64,000 nt of DNA from Rosistilla oblonga. GTDB taxonomy: Bacteria > Planctomycetota > Planctomycetia > Pirellulales > Pirellulaceae. Location: contig NZ_CP036292.1 of the NCBI RefSeq assembly GCF_007751715.1, positions 4,285,339-4,349,338 on the forward strand, written 5' to 3'. The notes under the pieces are model-generated. The model was not told the origin of the DNA. It ran no database searches and worked only from the letters and a program-made list of their open reading frames with translations. Shown piece by piece: positions 36,672 to 46,400 of this stretch. Positions within the stretch are counted from its first letter, which is position 1, and every line of letters starts with the position of its first letter. Position numbers and translations under genes: made by a program.

Positions 36672-37850
36672 ATGAAAATCACCGCGATCGAAACGCACGT
36701 CTGTCACGCGAGGATGCGTAACTGGATCTTTGTCAAAGTAATCACCGACCAACCCGGCTTGGTCGGATGGGGCGAAGCGACGCTCGAATGGCACACCCGC
36801 GGTGTCGTGGGATCGATCCAAGATCTGTCCGAACTGCTGATCGGCGAAGACCCGACCAGCATCGAACATCTGTGGCAGATGATGTGGCGGCAGCATTTCT
36901 GGCACGGCAGCGGCGTCGTCCGCTCGACCGCGATCTCCGGGATCGACCTCGCCCTGTGGGATATTCTCGGCAAGGTGCACGGCGTGCCGTGCCATCGCCT
37001 GTGGGGCGGACCGGTTCGCGATTCGATCCGGATGTATTGCCATCTGGGCGGCGGAAACTTGGAAAGCTTCTACGAGACGCCGGTCGACAACGCCCGGCAG
37101 TTTGCCGATCTGGCTCAACAAGCGGTCGACGACGGTTTCAGCGCGTTTAAGTCGATGGCGGTTCCACCGACGATGCCCGTCGAAGGTTTGAAAGCGATCA
37201 AAGCGGCCGATGCCTGCGTCGCTGCGATGCGGGAAGCGGTCGGCGACGACATCGACATCATGGTCGACTGCCACGCTCGCCCATCCCCCGCGATGGGAAT
37301 GCAGTTCGCCAAGGCGCTCGATCAGTATGGACTCTACTTTTTTGAAGAGCCCTGTTGGCCGGAGAGCCTCGATTCGCTGGCCGCGATCAACGCGGCGGTG
37401 ACGACTCCGATTGCCACCGGCGAACGGCTGACGCATCTGGCCGCATTCCGCGATCTCTTTGCGGCTCGTGGTTGCGAGATCTGCCAGTTGGACCTGACGC
37501 ACTGCGGCGGTTTCACCGAAGCCCGCCGGATCGCCGCTCTGGCCGATGCGCATCGAATCGCACTGGCTCCGCACAATCCGCAGGGACCGATCAGCACGGC
37601 GGCTTCGCTGGAGTTCGGTTTCTCGCAGCCTAGCTACATCATTTGCGAAGCGGTTCACCAGGATGTCCCTTGGCGAAGCGATGTCGTTCAAGAGAGTTAC
37701 GTCGTCGACGAAGCGACGCGGACGGTCACAGCCGGGACCGCACCGGGATTGGGCGTTACCGTCGACGAAGATGAAATCCGTAAACATCCGTTCCAGCAAG
37801 AACTGCCGCAGCGGGTCTTTTATCCCGACGGCGCCGTAGGAGATTGGTAA
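36672..37850 (+). CDS. Enolase-superfamily sugar-acid dehydratase (galactonate/mannonate dehydratase-like)
   Basis: A 392-residue mandelate racemase/muconate-lactonizing-enzyme family member. Metal ligands are Asp199 (VDCHARPS), Glu225 (FFEEP) and Glu251 (ATGERL). His201, two residues after Asp199, and His301 (LAPHNPQGP) are the candidate acid/base pair. The 26/26/50 spacing matches the D-galactonate/D-mannonate dehydratase subgroup, so it probably dehydrates an aldonic acid to a 2-keto-3-deoxy acid. I start it at ATG 36672 where family similarity begins. ATG 36630, in frame, has a better Shine-Dalgarno (GAAGGAT) and would add 14 residues. First gene of a four-gene operon; its TAA overlaps the next ATG. 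Confidence 0.9.
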   Translation: MKITAIETHVCHARMRNWIFVKVITDQPGLVGWGEATLEWHTRGVVGSIQDLSELLIGEDPTSIEHLWQMMWRQHFWHGSGVVRSTAISGIDLALWDILGKVHGVPCHRLWGGPVRDSIRMYCHLGGGNLESFYETPVDNARQFADLAQQAVDDGFSAFKSMAVPPTMPVEGLKAIKAADACVAAMREAVGDDIDIMVDCHARPSPAMGMQFAKALDQYGLYFFEEPCWPESLDSLAAINAAVTTPIATGERLTHLAAFRDLFAARGCEICQLDLTHCGGFTEARRIAALADAHRIALAPHNPQGPISTAASLEFGFSQPSYIICEAVHQDVPWRSDVVQESYVVDEATRTVTAGTAPGLGVTVDEDEIRKHPFQQELPQRVFYPDGAVGDW

Positions 37851-39244
37851 TGAGTGATTCGACCGCGACAGTTCCGGCTTTCCACCACGCTGCGTTTCAT
37901 GGACGCGTCGGGATCGCACTGAATGACATCACGCCGCCGGTTGGGATCTATTCTCGCAACTGGGGCGCGGCGGCGCACGATGTGGCCGATTCGATCCACC
38001 GTTCGTTGACGTTGACCGCCACGACGATCGCGTCGTTGTCGGGCGAATCGCCATTGGTTCTGATCGATGCCGATCTCGGATGGTGGCGAACGCCAGAACT
38101 CTTTCCGCGGTTTCAACAGCGGTTGTTGGAAGAGTTTTCGCTCGACAGTTCGCAGCTGATCTTTGCGTTGACGCACACGCACGCCGGGCCACCACTGCTG
38201 GAATCGACCGATCCGCTTCCTGGAATGGAACTGACCAAACCGTGGCTCGATTCGCTGCTTGAAACCGCGGTCACGACGGTCCGTCAAGCCTTCGCCGATG
38301 CCAGCGAAGCGACGCTGGAATGGCAGACCGGGCATTGCGGTCTGGCAACAACTCGCGACCTGCCCGATCCCGATTCGGAAGGCGATCGCTTTTTGTGCGG
38401 CTTCGATCCCGAGGGACAAGCCGATGGAACGCTGTTGTTGGGGCGAGTCACCGACGCGCAGGGCAACTTGCGTGCAACGATCGTCAACTACGCCTGCCAT
38501 CCGACCACGCTGGCTTGGGAAAACACGGCGATCTCGCCCGATTACATCGGTGCGATGCGCGAGACGATCCAGAAGGCGACAGGTGCTCCCGCAGTCTTCC
38601 TGCTGGGAGCGTGCGGCGACCAAGCACCTCGTTATCAATATGTCGGTGACACCGCGGTCGCCGATGGGCACGGTCGCGAATTGGGATACGCCGCGCTGTC
38701 GACTCTCGCCGGAATGGAGCCCGCCGGAACACAGTTGGCCTTCGAAGGAGCCGTCACGTCGGGAGCTCCCTTAGCGAAGTGGCGACACCAGCCGCGGAAG
38801 GCGTCCGAAAAAATCGCATCCGTCGAATCGTCGGTCGATCTGCCGCTGAAGGATTGGCCATCGGCAGCGGAGTTGGAAGCGCAGCGGATCGCATGTACCG
38901 ACCGCACGTTGCAGGAACGGCTGCTTCGCCGACGCGACATCCGGCTCCGCTTGGGCGATGGCACGACGTACCCGTTGCCGCTGTACATCTGGCGGATGGG
39001 GGACGCGGTGTTGGTCGGCAGTTGTTGCGAAGCTTATTCGATGTTGCAACGCGAACTGCGCAAACGATTCCCCAACAACGCAATTATTTGCATGAATCTG
39101 ATCAACGGCACGATCGGTTATCTGCCGCCTGCCGATCTGTACGACAAAGATGTCTATGCCGTTTGGCAAACCCCATTCGACCGTGGTTGCTTGGAAGCAA
39201 CTTTAGAAACTTTAACCCAGGAAATCGATGACATCCTCCGCTAG
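37850..39244 (+). CDS. Neutral/alkaline ceramidase-like hydrolase
   Basis: A 464-residue protein similar to the N-terminal domain of neutral/alkaline ceramidases. Seen: [15 protein letters not shown], the zinc-site motif THTHAGP (about residues 106-112), [10 protein letters not shown] and [16 protein letters not shown]. It has no signal peptide, unlike secreted ceramidases, so it probably acts in the cytoplasm. The start overlaps the previous stop (TAATG), and its own 3' end overlaps the next gene by 17 bases, indicating translational coupling. Its operon with a sugar-acid dehydratase and a DapA-like aldolase suggests an amidase or lactonase-type step on the same substrate, not ceramide breakdown; that is inference. 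Confidence 0.85.
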   Translation: MSDSTATVPAFHHAAFHGRVGIALNDITPPVGIYSRNWGAAAHDVADSIHRSLTLTATTIASLSGESPLVLIDADLGWWRTPELFPRFQQRLLEEFSLDSSQLIFALTHTHAGPPLLESTDPLPGMELTKPWLDSLLETAVTTVRQAFADASEATLEWQTGHCGLATTRDLPDPDSEGDRFLCGFDPEGQADGTLLLGRVTDAQGNLRATIVNYACHPTTLAWENTAISPDYIGAMRETIQKATGAPAVFLLGACGDQAPRYQYVGDTAVADGHGRELGYAALSTLAGMEPAGTQLAFEGAVTSGAPLAKWRHQPRKASEKIASVESSVDLPLKDWPSAAELEAQRIACTDRTLQERLLRRRDIRLRLGDGTTYPLPLYIWRMGDAVLVGSCCEAYSMLQRELRKRFPNNAIICMNLINGTIGYLPPADLYDKDVYAVWQTPFDRGCLEATLETLTQEIDDILR

Positions 39245-40148
39245 CGAAACGCTGCTGCGCGGCGTGCTTCCCGTCTTGCAAACTCCTTTCACCGAGCAGG
39301 GGGAATTCGATTTCGAGACGCTCGACCGCGAGATCCAATGGGCCTTCGACACGGGAGCCGATGGGATTGTTGTGGCGATGGTCAGCGAAATCTTGCGGCT
39401 CAGCGAACAGGGACGCCGCGAACTGGCCGAACATGTCTGCAAGGCAGCCCAGAGCCGCGGCACGTCGGTGGTCAGCGTTGGTGCCGAGAGCACACCGGTC
39501 GCTGTCGAACTGGCTCAGCATGCCGAATCGGTGGGCGCGTCGGCGGTGATGGCAATCCCGCCGATCTCGACCGGTCTCAGCAGCGCCGCCACCCGCGACT
39601 ACTTCGCCGCGATCGCCGCCAGCATCTCGATCCCGTTGGTGGTTCAAGACGCATCGGGATACGTCGGTTCCGCGATCGACATCGGTGTCTACAGTAAGCT
39701 GTTGGAACAATTTGGTGCCGATCGGATTTTGTTTAAACCCGAAGCGAGCCCGCTGGGACCGAACCTCTCCCGATTGCGCGATGCGACCGCGGGGAAGGCG
39801 CAGATTTTTGAAGGCTCCGGCGGGATCAACCTCGTCGATTGCTACCGACGCGGAATCGTCGGCACGATGCCCGGCACCGATCTGTTGGACGCAATCGTTG
39901 CCCTCTGGAACGCCCTGCAAGCGGGCGACGACGATCGGATCTACCAGCTGTCGCTGCCGATCAGCGGGATCGTCGCATTGCAACTGTCGGCCGGACTCGA
40001 TGGATTCCTGGCGATCGAAAAGCACCTGCTAGTTCGCCGTGGAATCTTCAAGAATACGGTGCAACGCCAACCGGTCGGCTGGACTCTCGATGCCGAGACG
40101 GCGGCGGAAGTCGACCGATTGTTCGATCGACTCCAAGACGCGATCTAG
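39228..40148 (+). CDS. DapA-family (DHDPS-like) aldolase/lyase
   Basis: A 306-residue class I (Schiff-base) pyruvate-type lyase/dehydratase. The substrate lysine is in ILFKPEAS (Lys170). The GAESTP loop replaces the usual G-x-[NS]-T motif. The Tyr that normally precedes the substrate pocket is absent: the strand reads PLVVQDASG where DapA has ILYNVPSRT. So it is not dihydrodipicolinate synthase but a paralogue, probably acting on the 2-keto-3-deoxy acid made by the dehydratase two genes upstream. AGGAAA precedes the ATG, which lies inside the end of the previous gene. Confidence 0.88.
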   Translation: MTSSASETLLRGVLPVLQTPFTEQGEFDFETLDREIQWAFDTGADGIVVAMVSEILRLSEQGRRELAEHVCKAAQSRGTSVVSVGAESTPVAVELAQHAESVGASAVMAIPPISTGLSSAATRDYFAAIAASISIPLVVQDASGYVGSAIDIGVYSKLLEQFGADRILFKPEASPLGPNLSRLRDATAGKAQIFEGSGGINLVDCYRRGIVGTMPGTDLLDAIVALWNALQAGDDDRIYQLSLPISGIVALQLSAGLDGFLAIEKHLLVRRGIFKNTVQRQPVGWTLDAETAAEVDRLFDRLQDAI

Positions 40149-40187
40149 CCCGCGATCGAATCGCTCCTCCCCGACGGCCTACCTAAA

Positions 40188-41483
40188 ATGCTGCAACAGC
40201 CCACCACAATCCGCTATCGCACGATGGCCTGGCTGACCATCGCGTCGGGGCTGGCCTATCTTTGTCGCAATGCGATCGGCGTCGCGGAGAGTTCCGTTCG
40301 CGAAGATCTGGGCCTGACGTTGCAGCAGTCGGGGTGGTTTCTGGGAGCATTTTTCTGGAGCTACGCGTTATTCCAAGTCCCCTGCGGCTGGTTCGCCCAG
40401 CGACGGGGAACCCGATTCGCGTTGACGCTGTTTGCCGTCGGATGGTCGATCGCAGCGTTTGGCCTCGGCGTCGCCCCGGGCTTTGCCCTGTTGATCATCG
40501 CACAATTGATCATGGGCATTTCCCAAGCGGGTATCTTCCCAGCAGCTTGCAATTCGATTGGGCATTGGTTTCCGATGTCCCGGCGAACGCTGGCTTGCGG
40601 AATCTTGTGCGCTGGGATGCAAGTCGGCGCGATCGCCGCCAGCGGGCTGACCGGCGTGCTGCTGCAATCGATCGACTGGCGATGGGTCTTCATCCTCTTC
40701 TCGCTCCCCGGCATCGTCTGGGCGACAGGATTTGCGATCTCATTTCGCGATCGCCCCGAGCAATTGGAGAAGGTGAACGACGAAGAACTGAAACTGATCC
40801 ACGCTCACAAGACACAGCGGCCCGACGGCACCCACGCCCCGATCGGTGAACACACGAACGACCTGGGGCCGCCGCGAACCTCCGCGATCATCTTTTTGTG
40901 TGGCCAGCAGATCTGCCGAGCATCCGGATACATGTTTTTCGCCAGTTGGTTCCCGACATTTTTGCAGGCCACGCGCGGCGTCTCGATCGAAACGTCGGGC
41001 TTCTTGCAAAGCCTGGTCCTCTGCGGCACGTTAGCCGGCAGTTTGTCGGGTGGCTTCATCACCGATTGGATCTGGCAACGAACCGGCTCGCAACGGCTGA
41101 GTCGCAGTGGGATGGGATCGATGGCGCTTTGCGTCTGCGGTCTGCTGGTCCTGAGTGCGTGGCTTGTCAGCGACGTTTCGTTGGCGATCGCGCTGCTCTC
41201 CCTGGGCTCGTTCTTCGCGGCCTTGGCGGGACCGCCGACGTTTGCATCGACGATCGACCTCGGGGGAACCAAGGTTCCGCAGCTGATGGGACTCGTCAAC
41301 ATGTGCGGCAACCTCGCCGCAGCCGCCTGCCCCGTCCTGGTCGGGATGCTGTTCGAATGGACCGCCAACTGGAACCTCGTCTTGCTATTGTTCGCCGGCA
41401 TCTATCTCCTCGGCGGCATCTGCTGGGCACTTGTCGCTCCTCACGCTCCTTCACCGCGCCAACCGGACGCCAGCCTGACGTAA
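40188..41483 (+). CDS. MFS transporter, anion:cation symporter (hexuronate/sugar-acid) type
   Basis: A 431-residue permease with twelve predicted membrane segments. Typical motifs: [18 protein letters not shown] in TM2, the loop FAQRRGTR (motif A-like), and [18 protein letters not shown] in TM4, all characteristic of the ACS family (ExuT, phthalate and tartrate carriers). It lies 39 bases after the DapA-like gene as the last gene of the operon and is the likely importer of the sugar acid processed by the other three. Confidence 0.92.
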   Translation: MLQQPTTIRYRTMAWLTIASGLAYLCRNAIGVAESSVREDLGLTLQQSGWFLGAFFWSYALFQVPCGWFAQRRGTRFALTLFAVGWSIAAFGLGVAPGFALLIIAQLIMGISQAGIFPAACNSIGHWFPMSRRTLACGILCAGMQVGAIAASGLTGVLLQSIDWRWVFILFSLPGIVWATGFAISFRDRPEQLEKVNDEELKLIHAHKTQRPDGTHAPIGEHTNDLGPPRTSAIIFLCGQQICRASGYMFFASWFPTFLQATRGVSIETSGFLQSLVLCGTLAGSLSGGFITDWIWQRTGSQRLSRSGMGSMALCVCGLLVLSAWLVSDVSLAIALLSLGSFFAALAGPPTFASTIDLGGTKVPQLMGLVNMCGNLAAAACPVLVGMLFEWTANWNLVLLLFAGIYLLGGICWALVAPHAPSPRQPDASLT

Positions 41484-41571
41484 CCAACGAATTCCCAGAC
41501 AGCTTGTCGAATCGGCAAACCAGTTCATCGTGTCCGCGGCGCTTTGTTCCCGACACTACGGCCGCGACCGT

Positions 41572-41910
41572 TCAACCGGCTGACTTCGCTTCGCCCAGCC
41601 GATTGCTGTCCGATGCGACCAGGCTCTGTTTGGCTGGCCGCGAGAGAGCTTTGATGGCGAGTTCCCGCTTGAGCGCCGCACTTTGATCGGGCTGCACCTC
41701 GCGGTAGATGATCTCGACCGGAAGACGCGAGCGCGTGTAGCGGGAAGCCTTCCCCGCATTGTGTTGCTTCAGCCGGCGATCGATGTCTTTGGTGATGCCT
41801 GTGTAAAACGAACCGTCGCCGCAGCGGAGGATGTAGACGAACCACGGGGGCTGGTCGCGGGGAGGTTCAGCGTCGTTCGACGGATTCGAAATCGGCGGTG
41901 ACTTCGACAT
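41572..41910 (-). CDS. GIY-YIG nuclease-domain protein (UPF0213/YhbQ-like)
   Basis: A 112-residue single-domain protein. FVYILRCGDGSFYTGIT is the GIY-YIG core (here YIL...YTG), followed by RRLKQHNAGKASRYTRSR with the usual Arg and His, and Glu in REVQ. Such small proteins are related to SLX1/UvrC nucleases and may act on damaged DNA. The C-terminus ends in a Ser/Ala tail. The start is ATG 41910; a GTG at 41919 adds three residues. It stands alone, convergent with the MFS gene. Confidence 0.88.
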   Translation of the reverse strand: MSKSPPISNPSNDAEPPRDQPPWFVYILRCGDGSFYTGITKDIDRRLKQHNAGKASRYTRSRLPVEIIYREVQPDQSAALKRELAIKALSRPAKQSLVASDSNRLGEAKSAG

Positions 41911-42171
41911 GGGCTGCACGTTGGGGCGAGGGGGACAAAAGACGATCGCGGGAGCATCACAGGAAGTGGAACCGCAGCGATGCGCCGGGCCGGCGGAATC
42001 GTAGCAGAAAAGCGACCGAAACCATTACAGCGATTCTGGCGTGGCGCTGATCTCAGCGGCGGCAAGCGGTTGCCGTGGCGCACCGCAACGACCGGCGCAT
42101 CAACCTATTTACTGAGCCCAGCGAAGCAGGTGGGGTTTCCAGCACGCAGCGGGCTGATAATCTAATGCCAT

Positions 42172-42207
42172 CGCTTTCGCCGGTGCGATGACCGAAAGCG
42201 GTTTTTC
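42172..42207 (+). terminator. Terminator-like hairpin in the pyrF leader
   Basis: CGCTTTCG / CGAAAGCG forms a perfect 8-bp stem with a 13-base loop, followed directly by GTTTTTC. It sits 40 bases before the pyrF start codon on the same strand. It could be an attenuator of pyrF or just a terminator of upstream read-through. Confidence 0.6.
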
Positions 42208-42239
42208 AATTACCGAGACAACTATTACGAACATTAATA

Positions 42240-43151
42240 ATGATGAGCGATAACGCAGCTTTTGGCGATCGATTGGCGCAGGCGGTCACGGACAAAAAGT
42301 CGGTTGTCTGCGTGGGACTCGATCCACGTTTCGAACAATTGCCGTCCGGTTTGCGGGATGCGGCAGCCGCCAGTCCGCAGGGCCGCGCTGCGGCGTTCAG
42401 CCAGTTCTGCCGAGAGATCATCGACGTCGTCGCCCCCTTGGTGCCGGTCGTCAAACCCCAAGCCGCCTTCTTCGAACAATTGGGGCCTCACGGCACGATG
42501 GCCCTTGCCGAAACGATCGAATATGCCCATCGCAAGGGTTTGATGGTGATACTCGACGGCAAGCGGAACGATATCGGTTCGACAGCCGCCGCCTACGCTT
42601 CGGCCTATCTCGGTGCTGGCGACCGCAGCGCATGGGGCAGCGACGCTTTGACGGTCAGTCCGTATTTAGGGGCTGACAGCATCGAACCGTTTGTCGAGAC
42701 GTGCGACTCGCGACAAGCGGGGATCTTTGTCTTGGTGAAGACATCGAATCCCGGCGGCGGGCTGCTGCAAGATCGCCGCGGCGAAGACGGCAGCGTCTAC
42801 GAAGCGGTTGCCAATCTGGTGACTCAGCAGAATGCCGACCGCCTGGGAACCAGCGGCTACGGACCGGTTGGAGCGGTTGTTGGGGCGACGTACCCCGAAC
42901 AACTCGCCGAGCTGCGGCAACGGATGCCGTCGGCTTGGATCCTGATTCCGGGCTTCGGCGCTCAAGGCGGATCGGCTGCCGACGTCGCCGCCGGTTTTGA
43001 CGACAAGGGTCTCGGCGCGATCGTCAACAATTCGCGGCACATCATCTTTGCTCACGCCCGGCCCGAGTTCAAAGAGAGTTTTGGCGACGCGCGTTGGCAG
43101 GAAGCTGTCGAAGCGGCGACGCGTCAGATGAACGAGCAACTGAAGCGATAG
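42240..43151 (+). CDS. pyrF: Orotidine 5'-phosphate decarboxylase
   Basis: Final step of UMP synthesis. A 303-residue protein of the longer type 2 OMP decarboxylase group (the E. coli type is about 245). The catalytic motif is LDGKRNDIGSTA (Asp-Lys-Asp triad). VCVGLDPR is at the N-terminus and LIPGFGAQGG with NNSRHIIFA at the C-terminal phosphate-binding end. No other pyr gene is adjacent; rlmH follows after 21 bases and is probably cotranscribed. A terminator-like hairpin lies in the leader. Confidence 0.95.
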   Translation: MMSDNAAFGDRLAQAVTDKKSVVCVGLDPRFEQLPSGLRDAAAASPQGRAAAFSQFCREIIDVVAPLVPVVKPQAAFFEQLGPHGTMALAETIEYAHRKGLMVILDGKRNDIGSTAAAYASAYLGAGDRSAWGSDALTVSPYLGADSIEPFVETCDSRQAGIFVLVKTSNPGGGLLQDRRGEDGSVYEAVANLVTQQNADRLGTSGYGPVGAVVGATYPEQLAELRQRMPSAWILIPGFGAQGGSAADVAAGFDDKGLGAIVNNSRHIIFAHARPEFKESFGDARWQEAVEAATRQMNEQLKR

Positions 43152-43172
43152 TTTTGCGAAAAGGCAGCCGCG

Positions 43173-43643
43173 TTGAAAATTAAGCTCGTCTGGATCGGTC
43201 GCTCCAAAGACAAGAACTTTGCCGATCTGATCGATCAGTATCGCAAGCGTCTGTCGCACTACTGTTCGCTGGAGATCGCGGAGCTAAAAGAACTCAAGCC
43301 CGGCCGCTTATCGGCTGCTGAGCTGATGAAAAAAGAGGCGGAACTGCTGCTGCGGCAGGTTGCCGATCAAGATCTGATGGTCTTGATGGACGAGCGCGGA
43401 CGCCAATGGACATCGATGGAATTGTCGCAGTGGCTGCAGGCGAAGATGAATATCGCCACACCGCGGATGACCCTTGTGATCGGTGGCGCCTGGGGCGTCG
43501 ATGCAAAGGTAACCCAACGTGCCGACAGGATCTGGTCGTTGTCAAAGCTGACTTTGACACACGACATGGCTCGCGTCTTTCTGATCGAACAGATTTATCG
43601 TGGGTTCACGATTCTGCGAGGCGAGAAATATCACAACGAATAG
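43173..43643 (+). CDS. rlmH: 23S rRNA (pseudouridine-1915-N3)-methyltransferase
   Basis: A 156-residue SPOUT-class methyltransferase, the standard length. Diagnostic segments are LMVLMDERGRQWTSMELSQWL, the SAM-binding knot FVIGGAWG as LVIGGAWGVD, and the C-terminal MARVFLIEQIYRGFTILRGEKYHNE, close to the family consensus RVLLLEQLYRA...YHN. The start codon is TTG at 43173, with AAGG about 8 bases upstream. It lies 21 bases after pyrF. Confidence 0.95.
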   Translation: MKIKLVWIGRSKDKNFADLIDQYRKRLSHYCSLEIAELKELKPGRLSAAELMKKEAELLLRQVADQDLMVLMDERGRQWTSMELSQWLQAKMNIATPRMTLVIGGAWGVDAKVTQRADRIWSLSKLTLTHDMARVFLIEQIYRGFTILRGEKYHNE

Positions 43644-43791
43644 GCAGGCGGGTCGAGGACCGTTGGCAAATGGCGCCAAGGTCCAAAATGTCGAGCGGAT
43701 CGCAACGAATGGTCCAAGCTGAACCGTCGCCTCCGAACTGATATCGACAGCCGGCGGCATCGCCGATGTACAGCGACACGCTCGAAATAGT

Positions 43792-44013
43792 CTATTCCTG
43801 GCCGCGAACCGATTTGGTTGCATCGGTACCCAGTTGCGAAGCTCGCTGGTTCTCGCGTTGGATCGCGTCGTACACCTCTTGCCGGTGGACTGGAATGCTC
43901 TGCGGCGCATCGATGCCCAGTCGCACTTTGTCACCGCGGATGTCGACGATCGTGACCACAACGTCATCTCCGATCATGATGCTTTCGTCGCGGTGGCGTG
44001 ATAGAACAAGCAT
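43792..44013 (-). CDS. csrA: Carbon storage regulator CsrA
   Basis: A 73-residue RNA-binding regulator that blocks or stabilises mRNAs at GGA hairpins. The sequence MLVLSRHRDESIMIGDDVVVTIVDI is classic CsrA; Leu4 and Arg in PVHRQEV (equivalent to Arg44) of the RNA-binding surface are present. The C-terminal extension of about 12 residues is longer than E. coli CsrA (61). ATG 44013 is chosen because the protein then begins with the universal MLVLSR; a longer frame to 44082 is unlikely. It is monocistronic and downstream of the RiPP operon on the same strand. Confidence 0.95.
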   Translation of the reverse strand: MLVLSRHRDESIMIGDDVVVTIVDIRGDKVRLGIDAPQSIPVHRQEVYDAIQRENQRASQLGTDATKSVRGQE

Positions 44014-44389
44014 GGTGCTCTCTCTGAATGTTCGGGTTGTGTGAATATTTGCTAAATTCCATAACTCCGAGCAGAGCGGCACTCGCTCGCAAGATGGTCA
44101 TGGGAGACTCGACGGGAAGCGATTGAAGGTTCCCGACAAGTAAGTCTATCGGCGCCCCGTTCGTACCAATTCAAAGAGTTCTATCCGTTGGCGGTTTCGC
44201 AGATTCTGCGGGCGCTACCGGCCAACGCTAGCATCGGCTGGTCGAGATCTCACAACGCTCACGATTGTTACAGACCGCACGCCGCCGCCAGCGAAGCTCC
44301 AATTTCGCCGCGCTCACCATCCGATTGGAACAGGACACATCGCCCGACGCTCCACCTTTGCAGCCGCTGTTGGCAAGCTTTCGACGCCA
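44014..44389. other. Intergenic region upstream of csrA
   Basis: 376 bases between bufC-like and csrA, both on the minus strand. It should contain the csrA promoter. No clear terminator or small gene is seen. Confidence 0.45.
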
Positions 44390-45301
44390 TTAGCTTGCGG
44401 CGACGTGGAAGTCGACAAACATCTGGTCGGTCGCCCATTTCTGGAACCAGGCAAGCAGTCGTTGTGCCAGCGCTGTATCGTCCAGCGAGTCCAAAGCTGC
44501 GACGTTTGCGATCGCCGCTTCCAGCGAAACGCCCTCGCACAACTGCTGAAGGATCTGAAACTCACCCGGCTCCAGCTCGATCGTGCGGACGACGTAGCGT
44601 ATCCGTGTGATCGCGAGGTAGGTTGGCCGCATCTCAGGAAACGCCCCCTCGAGATCTGCCTGTTTGCGAACAGCAATCGCATAGTCGTGCGCGGCACTGT
44701 TCAGTTGCAACAGCCGCAGGCATGGGGCCGGCGTCAAGCAAATGCTTCCCATCGACTGCGGTGGTACCGTCGCCAACGCATCGCCGCGGAGCGTTTCCAT
44801 CTGTTCGATCCCCGGCCCGCTGAAGACCTCGCTATAGATCCGCTCCAGCTGGGCAAGATCGATCATCAAGTCGCTCCACGATCGTTCCAGCGAATCGGAG
44901 TCGGCATCCTCCTGCGCCGCGTCGCGGTACTGGCTTAGGAAGTGATGAAAGTTGGCACCAAGATCGGCCAGTGTGTAACTTTGCGACGGAAAGAACTGCA
45001 GATACTCGACGGCAAACGCGTTGAAGGTCTCCTCGCCCAACAGTTTCACCAATGCGGGAAACTCTTCGCTTAAACACTCCAACAGCCGTGCATAATACGC
45101 GTTTGCGTAGACCTCGATCCGCTGCTGGCTGTCGAGTCTTTGCGATGGCAGGATCAAGTCTTCCAGGCTCGCCCCGGCGGCTTCTCCCAAAGCGTCTCGA
45201 GCTGTCTCCGATTGCGATCCGCTCTGCACCCCATCGGGATGCGTGATCACCGCCTGCATCCATTGCTGGACGCTCTGCAATCCGCGCGATTGGGATTCCA
45301 T
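44390..45301 (-). CDS. DUF2063 partner protein of a DUF692 RiPP oxidase (BufC/HvfC-like)
   Basis: A 303-residue, mostly helical protein. The N-terminal DUF2063 domain (annotated as putative DNA-binding) is clear in RIEVYANAYYARLLECLSEEFPALVKLLG and YLQFFPSQSYTLADLG. In characterised bufferin and Hvf systems this partner binds the precursor leader and assists the DUF692 enzyme. A C-terminal domain (about 200-303, LEPGEFQILQQLCEGVSLEAA) resembles the second domain of those partners. Its ATG follows the DUF692 gene's TAG with no spacing, showing tight coupling. Not expected to bind DNA. Confidence 0.88.
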   Translation of the reverse strand: MESQSRGLQSVQQWMQAVITHPDGVQSGSQSETARDALGEAAGASLEDLILPSQRLDSQQRIEVYANAYYARLLECLSEEFPALVKLLGEETFNAFAVEYLQFFPSQSYTLADLGANFHHFLSQYRDAAQEDADSDSLERSWSDLMIDLAQLERIYSEVFSGPGIEQMETLRGDALATVPPQSMGSICLTPAPCLRLLQLNSAAHDYAIAVRKQADLEGAFPEMRPTYLAITRIRYVVRTIELEPGEFQILQQLCEGVSLEAAIANVAALDSLDDTALAQRLLAWFQKWATDQMFVDFHVAAS

Positions 45302-46294
45302 CTATTCGACCTCCGCTCGGCTGAACAACGCTGGCTGCGGAATCGCATTGCGACGCGTCGCGCTCGCCCGATCGACACTCGTCTCCACGGGAATTGTCGG
45401 ACGAACGCTGGCCGAATGAGGCGAAACATCGCCAACGTCCGACGGCTCCGCTTGCGCTGACCGCAGATAAGCTTTCGCCTTCAGCACCTCGGCATGCAGC
45501 ACGTCGAACTCGGGGATATTGGCGTCCCATTCCAACAGCGTCGAAGCTCGAATGCCGCGCAGGTAGGCGTATCGAAACAGCTCCCAAACGCGATCGACAA
45601 CGCGACCGTCGTGGGTGTCGATGCAGTGGGTTCCTAAATCGGTGTGCCCCGCCAAATGAAACTGAACGACGCGATCGGCGGGGATCGAATCGAGGTATTC
45701 GGTTGGGGAAAAATCGTGGTTGACGCTGGAGACGTAGACGTTGTTGACGTCCAACAGCAACTGGCATCCGCTTTCGATCGTCATCCGACGGATGAACTCC
45801 CATTCGCTCATCGTCGAATCGCGGAAGGTGACGTAGGTGCTGGGATTCTCCAGGACCAACGGCCGTTCGAGGACTTCCTGAACGATCCGAATTCGATCGC
45901 AGACGTGCCGCAGCGATTCTTCGTTGTAAGGGATTGGTAACAAATCGTGAGTGTTTTTTGCTGCGATCCCGGTCCAACAGACGTGATCCGAGACCCAGCG
46001 AGCTCCGGTCTCATCGGCCAGTCGTTTCAGCTTTTGCAGATATTCGAGGTTCAAGGGATCGCTGCTGCCGATCGACATCGAGACCCCGTGCATCACGATC
46101 GGATACCGTTCGGCGATTTGGTCCAGAACGTAACGTGGCCGCCCTTGGCAGTCCATGAAGTTCTCGGAGATGATTTCGAACCAATCGACCGCCGGCTGAT
46201 GCTCTAAAATGTGTGCAAAGTGAGCGGTCCGCAGCCCGACGCCAAGCCCCAAGCCGGAGACAGTAGGCGACAGATCTTGATTCGAATCGGTCAT
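45302..46294 (-). CDS. DUF692 multinuclear iron oxidase (MNIO, BufB/HvfB-like) RiPP-modifying enzyme
   Basis: A 330-residue TIM-barrel enzyme of the DUF692 family, which oxidises cysteines of precursor peptides to oxazolone-thioamide or thiooxazole groups using a multinuclear iron site. Metal-site motifs follow the family order: ISENF, MHGVSMSIGS, VSDHVCWTG, LENPSTYV, LLLDVNNVYV, FHLAGH, DTHDGRV, LLEWD. A C-terminal extension of about 45 residues, rich in Ser/Ala/Arg, is unusual. ATG 46294 is chosen over 46345 since the family similarity starts at GLGVGLR. It is second in a precursor-enzyme-partner operon; a strong hairpin lies between it and the precursor gene. Confidence 0.92.
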   Translation of the reverse strand: MTDSNQDLSPTVSGLGLGVGLRTAHFAHILEHQPAVDWFEIISENFMDCQGRPRYVLDQIAERYPIVMHGVSMSIGSSDPLNLEYLQKLKRLADETGARWVSDHVCWTGIAAKNTHDLLPIPYNEESLRHVCDRIRIVQEVLERPLVLENPSTYVTFRDSTMSEWEFIRRMTIESGCQLLLDVNNVYVSSVNHDFSPTEYLDSIPADRVVQFHLAGHTDLGTHCIDTHDGRVVDRVWELFRYAYLRGIRASTLLEWDANIPEFDVLHAEVLKAKAYLRSAQAEPSDVGDVSPHSASVRPTIPVETSVDRASATRRNAIPQPALFSRAEVE

Positions 46295-46326
46295 TGGTTC
46301 AAGGCTCCCGGAGGTGTTGCAACAAA

Positions 46327-46362
46327 CAACGGCTGGTCGTGACAAAACAGGACCAGCCGTTG
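46327..46362 (-). terminator. Hairpin between precursor and enzyme genes (attenuating terminator)
   Basis: A perfect 12-bp stem CAACGGCTGGTC / GACCAGCCGTTG with a 12-base loop in the 106-base gap after the precursor gene. On the minus strand it is followed by TTTGTTG. Partial termination or 3'-end protection here would give more precursor than enzyme. Confidence 0.72.
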
Positions 46363-46400
46363 GAATCGGTTAACGAACATGGTTTGCTGCGCGTAACGCT

